Source of the DNA: Hydrogenothermus sp964516095
GTDB lineage: Bacteria > Aquificota > Aquificia > Aquificales > Hydrogenothermaceae
DNA: 25,699 bases
Assembly (NCBI GenBank): GCA_964516095.1
Contig: CAZEYS010000018.1
Coordinates: 1 to 25,699, forward strand
Direction of reading: 5' to 3'
Below, piece after piece: positions 7,822 through 15,399 of this stretch (positions are counted from its first letter, which is position 1; each line of letters starts with the position of its first letter). The position numbers were made by a program, and so were the translations under genes. The notes beneath the pieces were generated by a model. The model searched no databases and was not told where the DNA came from. It saw only the letters and a list, made by a program, of their open reading frames with translations.

Positions 7822-9628
7822 TTTCTTCTGGAATTTCTACTTCTATTCCAAGTTCTTCTAATTGTTCCTTCGATACATAATCAGGAGCGTTGGTTAATGG
7901 ACAGTTACCTTTTTGTGTTTTAGGGAATGCTATAACATCCCTTATACTATCTGAATCTGTCATTAAAGCAACAAGTCTGTCAAGACCAAAAGCAAGTCCT
8001 CCGTGAGGAGGTGCTCCATACTTTAGAGCCTGTATTAAGAAACCAAATTTCTCTTCTGCCTCTTCTTTTCCTATGCCAAGGAGATTAAATACTTTTTCTT
8101 GGAGCTGACTTGTATGAATACGAATAGAACCACCACCTATTTCTTCTCCGTTAAGGACAAGGTCATATGCTCTTGCTTTTATAGAAGTTGCAAGTTTTCT
8201 ATCCTCTAAAGCCTTTTCAAGTTTAGGTATATCTTCCTCTTTAGGACTTGTAAATGGGTGGTGAAGTGCAACGTATCTTCCTTCTTCTTCGTCCCACTCT
8301 AAAAGAGGAAAGTCTACAATCCATAAGAAATCCCATCTACCTTTTGGAATTATGTTTAATTTATCTGCAAGATGCTTTCTCATAAATCCTAAAACTCTAT
8401 GGGTAGTTTCATATGTATCTGCAATAAATACCATTAAATCTCCAGGTTTTGCCTCTAACTTATTTTTAATATTATCCAACTGCTCATTTGTAAAGAATTT
8501 AGCTATTGGTGATTGAAATCCTTCTTCTGTTACTTTAATCCATGCCATACCTTTGGCACCAAACTTTTTGGCATACTCTGTTAGATCATCTATTTCTTTT
8601 CTAGAAAAAGAAGCTCCACCTTGAATGTTTAAACCTTTTACAATTCCACCTTTCTCTACAGTATCCTTGAAAACTTTAAACTCAACTTCTTTAGCTACAT
8701 CTGTTATATCTTTAAGGTGCATTTCAAATCTTACGTCTGGTTTATCAGAACCATACTTTTCTATGGCCTCTTGATATGTCATTCTCCTAAAAGGTATTTT
8801 TAAATCTACACCAAGTAATTTTTTAAACAGATAATGTATTAAACCTTCTGATATAGCCATTACATCTTCTTCAGATACGAAAGACATCTCAAAGTCTATC
8901 TGGGTAAACTCTGGTTGTCTGTCCTTACGTAAGTCTTCATCTCTAAAACACTTTACTATTTGAAAGTACCTTTCTATTCCAGAAACCATCAAAATCTGTT
9001 TAAAAAGCTGTGGAGACTGTGGTAAAGCATAAAATTTTCCGTGTTCAAGTCTAGATGGAACTAAAAAATCCCTTGCACCTTCAGGGGTAGATTTTGTAAG
9101 CATAGGAGTTTCTACTTCTAAAAATCCATTTCCAGAAAGATACTCTCTTGTCGCCTGATAAACTTCGTGTCTAAGTAAAAGTTTTTTAAACATACTTCTT
9201 CTTCTCAGGTCTAAATATCTGTATTTAAGTCTAACCTCTTCACTGACATTGATATTGTCTTCAATCTGGAAAGGTAAAATATCACATGTGTTTAGTATCA
9301 GCAGTTTTTGACCTATTACTTCTATGTTTCCTGTTGGAATTTTTGGATTTTCTGTCCCTTCAGGTCTTCTTTCAACCCTTCCAAGTACACCTATGACATA
9401 CTCTGTTCTTACTTTTTTTGCCTTTTCCACCATTTCTTTTGGAGACTTTAGTGGGTCAAAAACTACTTGAACAACTCCTTCTCTATCTCTAAGATTGATA
9501 AAAATCACGCCACCATGGTCTCTTACACTCTCAGCCCATCCAAGAAGCCGGACTTCATCTCCGATATTATTCTCTGTAAGTTCCCCTGCATAATAGTCTC
9601 TTTTAAAATCTCCAAGGTTATCTATCAT
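7808..9628 (-). CDS. aspS: Aspartyl-tRNA synthetase (bacterial type)
   Basis: 606 residues, normal for the bacterial enzyme. It charges tRNA-Asp in the cytoplasm. Domain order: N-terminal OB-fold anticodon-binding domain (about 20-110, with LRDREGVVQVVFD), class II catalytic core with motif 2 around FRDEDLRKDRQPEFTQIDFE (about 228-247), the bacterial insertion (GAD) domain (about 300-410), and motif 3 FGLDRLVALM near the C-terminus. It is the last gene of the hemA-lptC-lptA group, 11 bases after a small unknown gene. Whether it is discriminating or also charges tRNA-Asn cannot be told from the sequence alone. Confidence 0.97.
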   Translation of the reverse strand: MIDNLGDFKRDYYAGELTENNIGDEVRLLGWAESVRDHGGVIFINLRDREGVVQVVFDPLKSPKEMVEKAKKVRTEYVIGVLGRVERRPEGTENPKIPTGNIEVIGQKLLILNTCDILPFQIEDNINVSEEVRLKYRYLDLRRRSMFKKLLLRHEVYQATREYLSGNGFLEVETPMLTKSTPEGARDFLVPSRLEHGKFYALPQSPQLFKQILMVSGIERYFQIVKCFRDEDLRKDRQPEFTQIDFEMSFVSEEDVMAISEGLIHYLFKKLLGVDLKIPFRRMTYQEAIEKYGSDKPDVRFEMHLKDITDVAKEVEFKVFKDTVEKGGIVKGLNIQGGASFSRKEIDDLTEYAKKFGAKGMAWIKVTEEGFQSPIAKFFTNEQLDNIKNKLEAKPGDLMVFIADTYETTHRVLGFMRKHLADKLNIIPKGRWDFLWIVDFPLLEWDEEEGRYVALHHPFTSPKEEDIPKLEKALEDRKLATSIKARAYDLVLNGEEIGGGSIRIHTSQLQEKVFNLLGIGKEEAEEKFGFLIQALKYGAPPHGGLAFGLDRLVALMTDSDSIRDVIAFPKTQKGNCPLTNAPDYVSKEQLEELGIEVEIPEEKGEQ

Positions 9629-9639
9629 TTTAAGCTCCT

Positions 9640-9930
9640 TTATCTCCTGAATATATTTTTATCTAGCAAAGCACTGGTATTATCTATTAATTTTCTTGCC
9701 TCATCTAAGCTTATTTCTTTGAACAAACCAAATATATTTTCTTTGTTATCAGTGATAAGTTCATAAACATTAGAGAAGATAATCTTATCTATCAGTATCG
9801 CATAAACCTGTCCTATTTTAATATAAAAATTTCTGTTATCAATCTTTTTTAATTGTAAAAGCATATAAAGATTATCAGCATTTAATTGATTAAAGTTTTT
9901 TTTTAAAAGATAAATTTTGCCTTTTTCCAT
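9640..9930 (-). CDS. Hypothetical 96-residue cytoplasmic protein
   Basis: No family was recognised. The product is small, has no signal peptide or membrane span, and alternates short strands (FYIKIGQVYAILIDKIIF, about 35-52) with a C-terminal helical part (SLDEARKLIDNTSALLDKNIF). Its start is an ATG at 9928-9930 without a visible Shine-Dalgarno; a TATAAT on the same strand (9937-9942) ends six bases upstream, so a leaderless message is possible. It lies between lptA (44-base gap) and aspS (11-base gap) on the same strand. The close fit to aspS favours a real gene, and it could influence aspS expression or simply be cotranscribed. Confidence 0.65.
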   Translation of the reverse strand: MEKGKIYLLKKNFNQLNADNLYMLLQLKKIDNRNFYIKIGQVYAILIDKIIFSNVYELITDNKENIFGLFKEISLDEARKLIDNTSALLDKNIFRR

Positions 9931-9974
9931 AAGAAAATTATATATGATTTATAAGAAGTTTTCATTAGATATGT

Positions 9975-10469
9975 TTACTTGCTTTTATCTTGTGAGTTAT
10001 TCATCTCAGCTGGTATTATTATAGTTCTTACTTTTTTATTTTTGCCTATTACGACAGCCCTGTCTTGCTGCATGTAATAATCTATTTCATCTCCTTCCAG
10101 AACACTGTTTTTCTTCCTTACTTTTGCATTCCCTATAAGTTTTATTAATTTTCTGTCATCTAGATAAATTGCTTTTTTTGAACTTCCAGAGTATTCTCCT
10201 TTTTTAAATCTGACATGACCTTCGGCTACTATTTTTTTTATCTTGGAATCTGTGTTAAAGAAAACATGCATAATATCTGCATACAGTATAAAATCTCCCT
10301 TTTTTACTACTACGTTGTCTTTATATACAGCTACTTTTGCTTTATTATCGTACTCAAATTTATCTGCTTCTATGACAATAGGTACTTTGTTATCTTTGGC
10401 GTTGACTGTAAAAAATGACAAAAGAAGAACAGCTAGTATGCTAAAAAACAAAAAAACAAATTTATGCAT
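9975..10469 (-). CDS. lptA: LptA/OstA-type periplasmic LPS transport protein
   Basis: 164 residues. A signal peptide with a long hydrophobic core ends near VNA (residue 24). The mature part has the repeating short-strand pattern of the OstA/LptA beta-jellyroll: PIVIEADKFEYDNKAKVAVY, then DNVVVKKGDFILYAD, then ATGH-like VAEGHVRFKKGEY. LptA forms the periplasmic bridge that carries LPS from the inner-membrane LptBFGC complex to LptDE. The gene starts 2 bases after the end of the LptC-like gene, the usual neighbour. lptB is not adjacent here. Confidence 0.85.
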   Translation of the reverse strand: MHKFVFLFFSILAVLLLSFFTVNAKDNKVPIVIEADKFEYDNKAKVAVYKDNVVVKKGDFILYADIMHVFFNTDSKIKKIVAEGHVRFKKGEYSGSSKKAIYLDDRKLIKLIGNAKVRKKNSVLEGDEIDYYMQQDRAVVIGKNKKVRTIIIPAEMNNSQDKSK

Positions 10470-10471
10470 TT

Positions 10472-10984
10472 TTATTCCTCTGATATTATAGTTTTTACTT
10501 TCCTTAATTTTATTTTCTCATTTTTAAAATCCAAATATATATTACTACCAACAGTTTTCATATTTTTTGCTGTTATTATATTTTTACTGTGATTATAAGC
10601 CACACTATTTTGTAGATCAATGGTTATTGTATCTGTGTACAGGTCTATTTTTTTATTAAAGTTAATAGCCACATCGTCTTTTAAACGAACTTTGTCTTTT
10701 TTGTCGTAAATTCCCTCCCGGGCCTTTATCTTTATCAAATTATTTTCCTTCTCTATCACAGAATTTATATTAAAACCGTATAAGAATTTACCTTTATCTA
10801 CTATTTTTGAACCCTTTATTACTATTTTTTCTGAATTTTTGCTTACCAGTTGAAAGTTGTAGATAACTCCTTTTTGATAGGTTAGATTTTTTAACTTGGA
10901 TTTTTCGATTACTACGTTTATATAGTTTAAAGTTAAAGCTCCAGCCGCAAATATAAATATATATACCAGTGCCTTTTTCTTCAC
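10472..10984 (-). CDS. lptC: LptC-like inner-membrane LPS transport protein
   Basis: 170 residues from a GTG start that overlaps the hemA stop (GTGA). The N-terminus is a single membrane anchor (about 5-24), followed by a periplasmic domain built from repeated beta strands of the LptA/LptC type (for example IVIKGSKIVDKGKFLYG and DLYTDTITIDLQNSVAYN). LptC receives LPS from LptFG and hands it to LptA. The anchor, size, strand pattern and direct position before lptA support the call; primary sequence conservation in LptC is low. Confidence 0.8.
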   Translation of the reverse strand: MKKKALVYIFIFAAGALTLNYINVVIEKSKLKNLTYQKGVIYNFQLVSKNSEKIVIKGSKIVDKGKFLYGFNINSVIEKENNLIKIKAREGIYDKKDKVRLKDDVAINFNKKIDLYTDTITIDLQNSVAYNHSKNIITAKNMKTVGSNIYLDFKNEKIKLRKVKTIISEE

Positions 10985-12279
10985 TTTTTCACGTTGGATT
11001 TATTTTTTCTTATTTCCCATTTCGGACTGAACATCTCTTCAAAAATCTCTATGTATTCTTCAACATTTTCTTTATCAGCTTTATTTTTTAAATACATAGT
11101 AGGTCTGTGTAGTATTTTGTTTATTATTGCGTTTACAGCAAGCTCTATATTTTCCCTTTCTTTTTCATTTAAATAAGGCATATCGTTAAAAAGTTTTTTG
11201 AGTTGATAGTTTTTTATTTCTTCAGCAAAATGCCTTACTTTCGCTATAGTAGGAGAGAGCTTTTGTTGTGCAAGCCATTTTTCAAATTTCTCTACTTCCT
11301 CATCTATTATAAGTTCAGCCCTTATTGCTTCTAATTTTCTGTTTTCTAAGTTTTGATTTACAACTTCTTTTAAATCATCTATGTTGTACAGGTATACATT
11401 TTCAAGGTCATTTACATCTTCTGAGACATTCCTTGGAACCGATATATCAAATATAAAAATGGGATTTCCCTGTCTTTTATCTAAAACTTTTTCTAAATCT
11501 TTTTTTGTTATTATAGGTTGTTTTGCTCCTGTTGAAGTAATTACTATATCTGCTTCTGGTAAGAACTCATGAAATTTGTCAAATTTTATTGCAGTACCTG
11601 AAAATCTATCAGCCAGTTCAAGAGCTTTTTCAAATGTTCTATTTGTAACAAATATGTGTTTTACTCCTATTGATTGAAGGTGCTTCGCTGCAAGCTCAGC
11701 CATCTCACCTGCACCTATAAGTAGCACGTTTTTATCTGATAAATCTCCAAATATTTTCTTTGCTAGTTCTATTGCAGCATAGCTTATAGATACAGCCCTC
11801 TTACTTATTTGAGTTGATGTTCTTATTTTTTTTGAAACATTTAAAGCTTTATCAAAAAGTCTTGTCATTATATGTCTGACAGCTTTTAAATCTTTTGATT
11901 TAAAAAATGACTCTTTGAACTGACATACTATTTGAGGTTCTCCTATAACCATAGAATCAAGACTGGATGAAACTTTAAAGATGTGTTTTATAGCATTTTT
12001 ATCATAGTAAAAAAATAAGTACTTTTTCAGATTTTTAGCAGGTATTTTAGAAATGTCTGAGAGTTTTTCAATTATAGCTTGCTCAAATTCCTCTATATTG
12101 TCAGTTATTCCATAAAATTCTACCCTATTACATGTAGAAAGTATGCAAATTTCATAAATTGATGGTATGTTTAGTAAAGATTTTGTAAATTCTTCATATT
12201 TTTCGTTATCTACAGCAAACTTTTCTCTTATCTCAACAGGAGAAGTTTTATAGTTAAGTCCAACTGCAAATATATGCAT
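10981..12279 (-). CDS. hemA: Glutamyl-tRNA reductase (HemA)
   Basis: 432 residues, typical length. HemA reduces glutamyl-tRNA to glutamate-1-semialdehyde with NADPH, the first committed step of C5 tetrapyrrole synthesis. The N-terminal catalytic domain contains the active cysteine in LSTCNRVEFYG (C50). The Rossmann NADPH domain has GAGEMAELAAKHL (about 194-206). The S-AAIELAKKIF and EIEKF-like spinal helix and a C-terminal dimerisation domain follow. It is the promoter-proximal gene of hemA-lptC-lptA-96aa-aspS and overlaps lptC by 4 bases, so haem and LPS functions share one transcript. Confidence 0.97.
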   Translation of the reverse strand: MHIFAVGLNYKTSPVEIREKFAVDNEKYEEFTKSLLNIPSIYEICILSTCNRVEFYGITDNIEEFEQAIIEKLSDISKIPAKNLKKYLFFYYDKNAIKHIFKVSSSLDSMVIGEPQIVCQFKESFFKSKDLKAVRHIMTRLFDKALNVSKKIRTSTQISKRAVSISYAAIELAKKIFGDLSDKNVLLIGAGEMAELAAKHLQSIGVKHIFVTNRTFEKALELADRFSGTAIKFDKFHEFLPEADIVITSTGAKQPIITKKDLEKVLDKRQGNPIFIFDISVPRNVSEDVNDLENVYLYNIDDLKEVVNQNLENRKLEAIRAELIIDEEVEKFEKWLAQQKLSPTIAKVRHFAEEIKNYQLKKLFNDMPYLNEKERENIELAVNAIINKILHRPTMYLKNKADKENVEEYIEIFEEMFSPKWEIRKNKSNVKK

Positions 12280-12308
12280 TTATTTTCTCCAAACCTTTTC
12301 TGTAAAAT

Positions 12309-12339
12309 ATTATAATAGATTAATTAATAAAAATTTCAA
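12309..12339 (-). promoter_or_regulatory. hemA promoter, with a -10 shared by the divergent transporter gene
   Basis: Minus strand: TTGAAA (12334-12339) and TATAAT (12309-12314), 19 bases apart, or TATTAT with a 16-base spacer. The octamer ATTATAAT (12309-12316) is self-complementary, so a perfect TATAAT (12311-12316) also reads toward the LeuT-like gene at 12364. No clear plus-strand -35 was found. The two promoters would overlap and could compete. Confidence 0.5.
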
Positions 12340-12363
12340 AAATTCAAAAGGAACAATAGAAAA

Positions 12364-13908
12364 ATGTTAAAAAGAGAACATTGGGGAACCAGAATAGGTT
12401 TAATACTGGCTGTAGCTGGAAATGCAATAGGTTTGGGAAACTTTTTAAGATTTCCAGTTCAAGCTGCTGAACATGGTGGTGGAGCTTTTATGATCCCATA
12501 TATGATTTCGTTAATCTTAATAGGAATACCATTTCTCCTGATTGAATGGGCTCTTGGTAGATATGGAAGTAAAATTGGTCATGGAACAGCTCCTGGCGTA
12601 TTTGACAGTCTATGGAAAAATCCTCTTGCAAAGTATATTGGAGTTTTGGGGGTAGTTATCCCCCTTGTTGTGGTTGTTTACTACACTTATATAGAGTCCT
12701 GGACTTTAATCTACAGTATTTTTAGTTTATTAGGTCTTACCCCATCTATCCCGATGACAGATAATCCCCAAAACTATATGCAGCCGTTTAAAAACTTTTT
12801 AATTAGTATTATCGGAGCAAATTCCGGTAACAGCTTATTTTTATCTCCTCCTTTTTATACATATTTATTTTTCGTTATCACATTATTTTTAAACCTTTAC
12901 ATTCTTTATAGAGGAGTAAGTGCTGGAATAGAAAAAGTAGCAAAGTTTGCCTTACCTACAATTTTTATCATGGCTATTATTCTTATGATTAGGGTTTTTA
13001 CTTTAACATCTCCAGATGGGAGGAATTTTTTAGATGGCCTTGGATTTTTATGGAATCCAGATTTTTCAGCTCTTAAAAATCCTGATGTATGGCTTGCTGC
13101 TGCTGGTCAAGTGTTTTTTACCCTTAGCGTTGGTTTTGGGGCAATTTTAACTTATGCTTCTTATTTAAGACCTAAAGACGACATAGCTTTAAACGCCATA
13201 GCTGGAGCTTCTGTAAATGAATTTGCGGAAGTTATTTTAGGAGGTTCTATTGCTATAACTGCATCTGTTATATTTTTTGGTATTACCTTAACTGCTCAAA
13301 TTGCATCTCAAGGTGCTTTCGATTTAGGATTTATGGCACTTCCTGCAATATTTGCCAATATACCTTTTGGACAGTTCTTCAGTTTTCTCTGGTTCTTACT
13401 TTTATTTTTTGCAGGTATAACTTCTTCTATAGCTCTGGCACAACCTGCAATCGCCTTTTTAGAAGATGAACTTAATTTTTCTAGAAAAAAAGCAGTTATA
13501 ACCCTTGGAATATTTTTATTCCTATCAGCACACATCCCAATCTTTATAAAAGGAGCTTTAGACGAACTGGATTTTTGGGTTGGTACTTTCGGACTTGTTA
13601 TTTTTGCGTTATTAGAAGCAGTAATATTCTTCTGGCTTTATGATTCAAAGAAAGCTTGGCAGGAGATAACTCGTGATAACGATATAAAAATACCTGACTT
13701 TTTTTACTATATAATGAAATACATAGCACCTGCTATAATTCTAATAATATTGATTACATGGGCCGTACAGATGCTCCCTCACAAATTATTAGAAAACAGC
13801 ATAAACGTTTGGATTGCACGGCTGTTTATTATATTTGTTATGTTGTCTGGAATATTTTTAATAAAAAAAGCATGGAGTAATAGAAATTATGGAAGGACAT
13901 CTGCTTAA
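12364..13908 (+). CDS. Na+-coupled amino-acid symporter, LeuT orthologue (NSS/SNF family)
   Basis: 514 residues, about 12 membrane spans. The protein closely follows the Aquifex LeuT sequence along its whole length. In LeuT numbering, Na+- and substrate-site residues are retained: G20/N21/A22 and N27 in AGNAIGLGNF, V104 and Y108 in VVVVYYTYIESW, F253/T254/S256/F259 in FFTLSVGFG, N286 in SVNEFAEVILGG, and A351/T354/S355 in FFAGITSSIALAQP. The one visible pocket change is I359 to Leu. It should import leucine or a similar small hydrophobic amino acid with Na+ across the inner membrane. Divergent from hemA; the 3' end overlaps a 43-residue membrane peptide gene by 20 bases. Confidence 0.95.
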   Translation: MLKREHWGTRIGLILAVAGNAIGLGNFLRFPVQAAEHGGGAFMIPYMISLILIGIPFLLIEWALGRYGSKIGHGTAPGVFDSLWKNPLAKYIGVLGVVIPLVVVVYYTYIESWTLIYSIFSLLGLTPSIPMTDNPQNYMQPFKNFLISIIGANSGNSLFLSPPFYTYLFFVITLFLNLYILYRGVSAGIEKVAKFALPTIFIMAIILMIRVFTLTSPDGRNFLDGLGFLWNPDFSALKNPDVWLAAAGQVFFTLSVGFGAILTYASYLRPKDDIALNAIAGASVNEFAEVILGGSIAITASVIFFGITLTAQIASQGAFDLGFMALPAIFANIPFGQFFSFLWFLLLFFAGITSSIALAQPAIAFLEDELNFSRKKAVITLGIFLFLSAHIPIFIKGALDELDFWVGTFGLVIFALLEAVIFFWLYDSKKAWQEITRDNDIKIPDFFYYIMKYIAPAIILIILITWAVQMLPHKLLENSINVWIARLFIIFVMLSGIFLIKKAWSNRNYGRTSA

Positions 13909-14020
13909 TATTTATGGAGCAATTTTTTTGGCAATTTCGTGGTCAGTTGTGATAGGATTAAATATATTTTCTTTTTACCATATACTAAAAAATAACAAAA
14001 CTAATAAAAAGGAGGATTAA
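13889..14020 (+). CDS. 43-residue single-span peptide, candidate NSS transporter small subunit
   Basis: Open frame from ATG 13889 to TAA 14018-14020, starting inside the last 20 bases of the LeuT-like gene and ending immediately before the ndk ATG. The product begins MEGHLLNIYGAIFLAISWSV. It has a single hydrophobic helix (about 8-32) with a central tryptophan, an aromatic end (NIFSFYH) and a basic tail. Many bacterial NSS transporters (for example MetP of Corynebacterium) are followed by a tiny one-helix partner (MetS), so position and topology suggest the same role here. Its sequence does not obviously carry the WGG pattern of classical MetS proteins, so the family assignment is tentative. 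The ribosome-binding site of ndk is inside its last codons. Confidence 0.72.
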   Translation: MEGHLLNIYGAIFLAISWSVVIGLNIFSFYHILKNNKTNKKED

Positions 14021-14443
14021 ATGGCTGTTGAAAGAACTTTAATGTTAATCAAACCAGATGCTGTAAAAAGAAATCTTGAAGGAAAAATCATTGCCCATGT
14101 TCAGGAAAAAGGTTTTAAATTAATAGCTCTAAAAAAATTGAGACTTACGAAAGAGCAGGCAGAAAGATTTTATTATGTTCATAGAGAAAGACCATTCTTT
14201 GGAGAACTTACAGACTTTATGTCTTCTGGACCTATTGTAGCTATGGTATGGGAAGGAGAAAATGCCATTGAAGAAATAAGAAAAATAATGGGTGCTACAA
14301 ACCCTGAAGAGGCTGAAGAAGGAACACTCAGAAAATTATACGGTACGAATATCGGTGAAAATGCAGTTCATGGTTCAGATTCACCAGAGTCTGCCCAGTA
14401 TGAAATACCATTTTTCTTCAGTCAGCTTGAAATAGTAGAATAA
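14021..14443 (+). CDS. ndk: Nucleoside diphosphate kinase
   Basis: 140 residues, standard for a bacterial Ndk. It transfers the terminal phosphate from ATP to other NDPs through a phosphohistidine. The active-site histidine lies in NAVHGSDSPESA (H117). Other family blocks are ERTLMLIKPDAVKRN (4-18), the ERPFF loop (56-60) and the ATNPEEAEEGTLR region (92-104), where the usual GTIRG reads GTLRK. The start is directly abutted to the stop of the small membrane peptide, with an AAAAAGGAGG ribosome-binding site. Confidence 0.97.
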   Translation: MAVERTLMLIKPDAVKRNLEGKIIAHVQEKGFKLIALKKLRLTKEQAERFYYVHRERPFFGELTDFMSSGPIVAMVWEGENAIEEIRKIMGATNPEEAEEGTLRKLYGTNIGENAVHGSDSPESAQYEIPFFFSQLEIVE

Positions 14444-14444
14444 A

Positions 14445-14942
14445 ATGGAAAGATATATAAATTTTTTAATCTTTCTTCTTTTAGCAGTTTTAATTGGATT
14501 TAATACTTCTCTGACGTTTGTAATAACTCCTTTGATATTCTCTCATTTTAACGCAAGACTTGCCGGGGAGATAGTCAGTGTTATCTTCCCCTACTATTTT
14601 GCCTCTGGATGGATAATTGGAATAGCTATATATACTCTTATCGCTATAATATCTTTGAAAGAAAAAAATATAGTAAAAAAGTTAAAAGGTTTCATTATTG
14701 GACTTTCTATCTTAATAATTTCCTTCATGGCACTACATAAAACTGTTTTGCCAATAGCACAGAGCTTAAAGAATTCTTATTACATGCTAATAGATAAAGG
14801 TGAAAAAGAGAAAGCAAAGATAGTATATGACAAGTTTAAAACTGTACATATGATATCTTCTTCCTTAAATTTATTTAACCTAATACTGGAGCTTTATCTG
14901 TTTTACTATATGTATGCTTACGTTAATAGAAAAGAAGAATAA
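14445..14942 (+). CDS. DUF4149-type four-span membrane protein
   Basis: 165 residues with four predicted membrane helices (about 5-30, 44-70, 82-100 and 135-158) and a short charged loop between helices 3 and 4. The pattern, including NTSLTFVITPLIFSHF in the first helix and the FKTVHMISSSLNLFNLILEL segment in the last, matches the DUF4149/TMEM205-like group of integral membrane proteins, whose function is not known. It begins one base after the ndk stop and has no strong ribosome-binding site, so its translation probably depends on ndk. Confidence 0.75.
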   Translation: MERYINFLIFLLLAVLIGFNTSLTFVITPLIFSHFNARLAGEIVSVIFPYYFASGWIIGIAIYTLIAIISLKEKNIVKKLKGFIIGLSILIISFMALHKTVLPIAQSLKNSYYMLIDKGEKEKAKIVYDKFKTVHMISSSLNLFNLILELYLFYYMYAYVNRKEE

Positions 14943-14989
14943 ACCGAAAAATATATAAACTATATTTTTTCTAAAATGGGAGTTTAATT

Positions 14990-15379
14990 ATGGAAAAGAG
15001 AGGTTCTGTTTTAAACAAGATATCTTTAATTGTGTTTATAGGTTCTGTAATTGGAGCTATATTTGTAGGTATACTGGTTTACTTTCTACTCTTTTCAGCA
15101 GGAGATCAGGAAGCTTTAAAGAAAGCTATCATTTCTACAGCTATTATACAGGTGGCTTTTTTAATCCCAGTTTATATGATTAGAGTGCTCATAGACAAAT
15201 ATATTATAAGTAAGCTCAGAGAGGTAGAAAAAGCATTAGATGAGGTCAGCATGGGTAATTTAGACTATGAAATTAAAGTTGAGGGAGATGATGAGCTTGC
15301 CCAGCTGGCCGATGCGTTTGAAAGGATGAGAATAAGCCTAAAAACAATAATGGAAAAATTGGAAAAGGGGGAACTTTAA
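14990..15379 (+). CDS. HAMP-domain membrane protein without an output domain
   Basis: 129 residues: two membrane helices (about 11-34 and 46-66) joined by a very short external loop, then a cytoplasmic HAMP domain (about 67-122) with the conserved pattern MGNLDYEIKVEGDDELAQLADAFERMR. The protein ends right after HAMP; no kinase, cyclase or methyl-accepting domain follows in the frame. It therefore looks like a membrane-embedded signal adaptor rather than a complete receptor. It is the first gene of a module that continues with a Roadblock protein and a small GTPase, comparable in position to the sensor-kinase-like CvnA of Streptomyces conservons. Confidence 0.85.
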   Translation: MEKRGSVLNKISLIVFIGSVIGAIFVGILVYFLLFSAGDQEALKKAIISTAIIQVAFLIPVYMIRVLIDKYIISKLREVEKALDEVSMGNLDYEIKVEGDDELAQLADAFERMRISLKTIMEKLEKGEL

Positions 15380-15399
15380 TCGTTGAGGGGTAAAAAATT

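Noticed and set aside
14943..14989. Promoter for the HAMP-GTPase module in the short gap after the DUF4149 gene.
   Set aside because: TATATT-like sequences exist but no -35 was found; read-through from ndk is equally possible.
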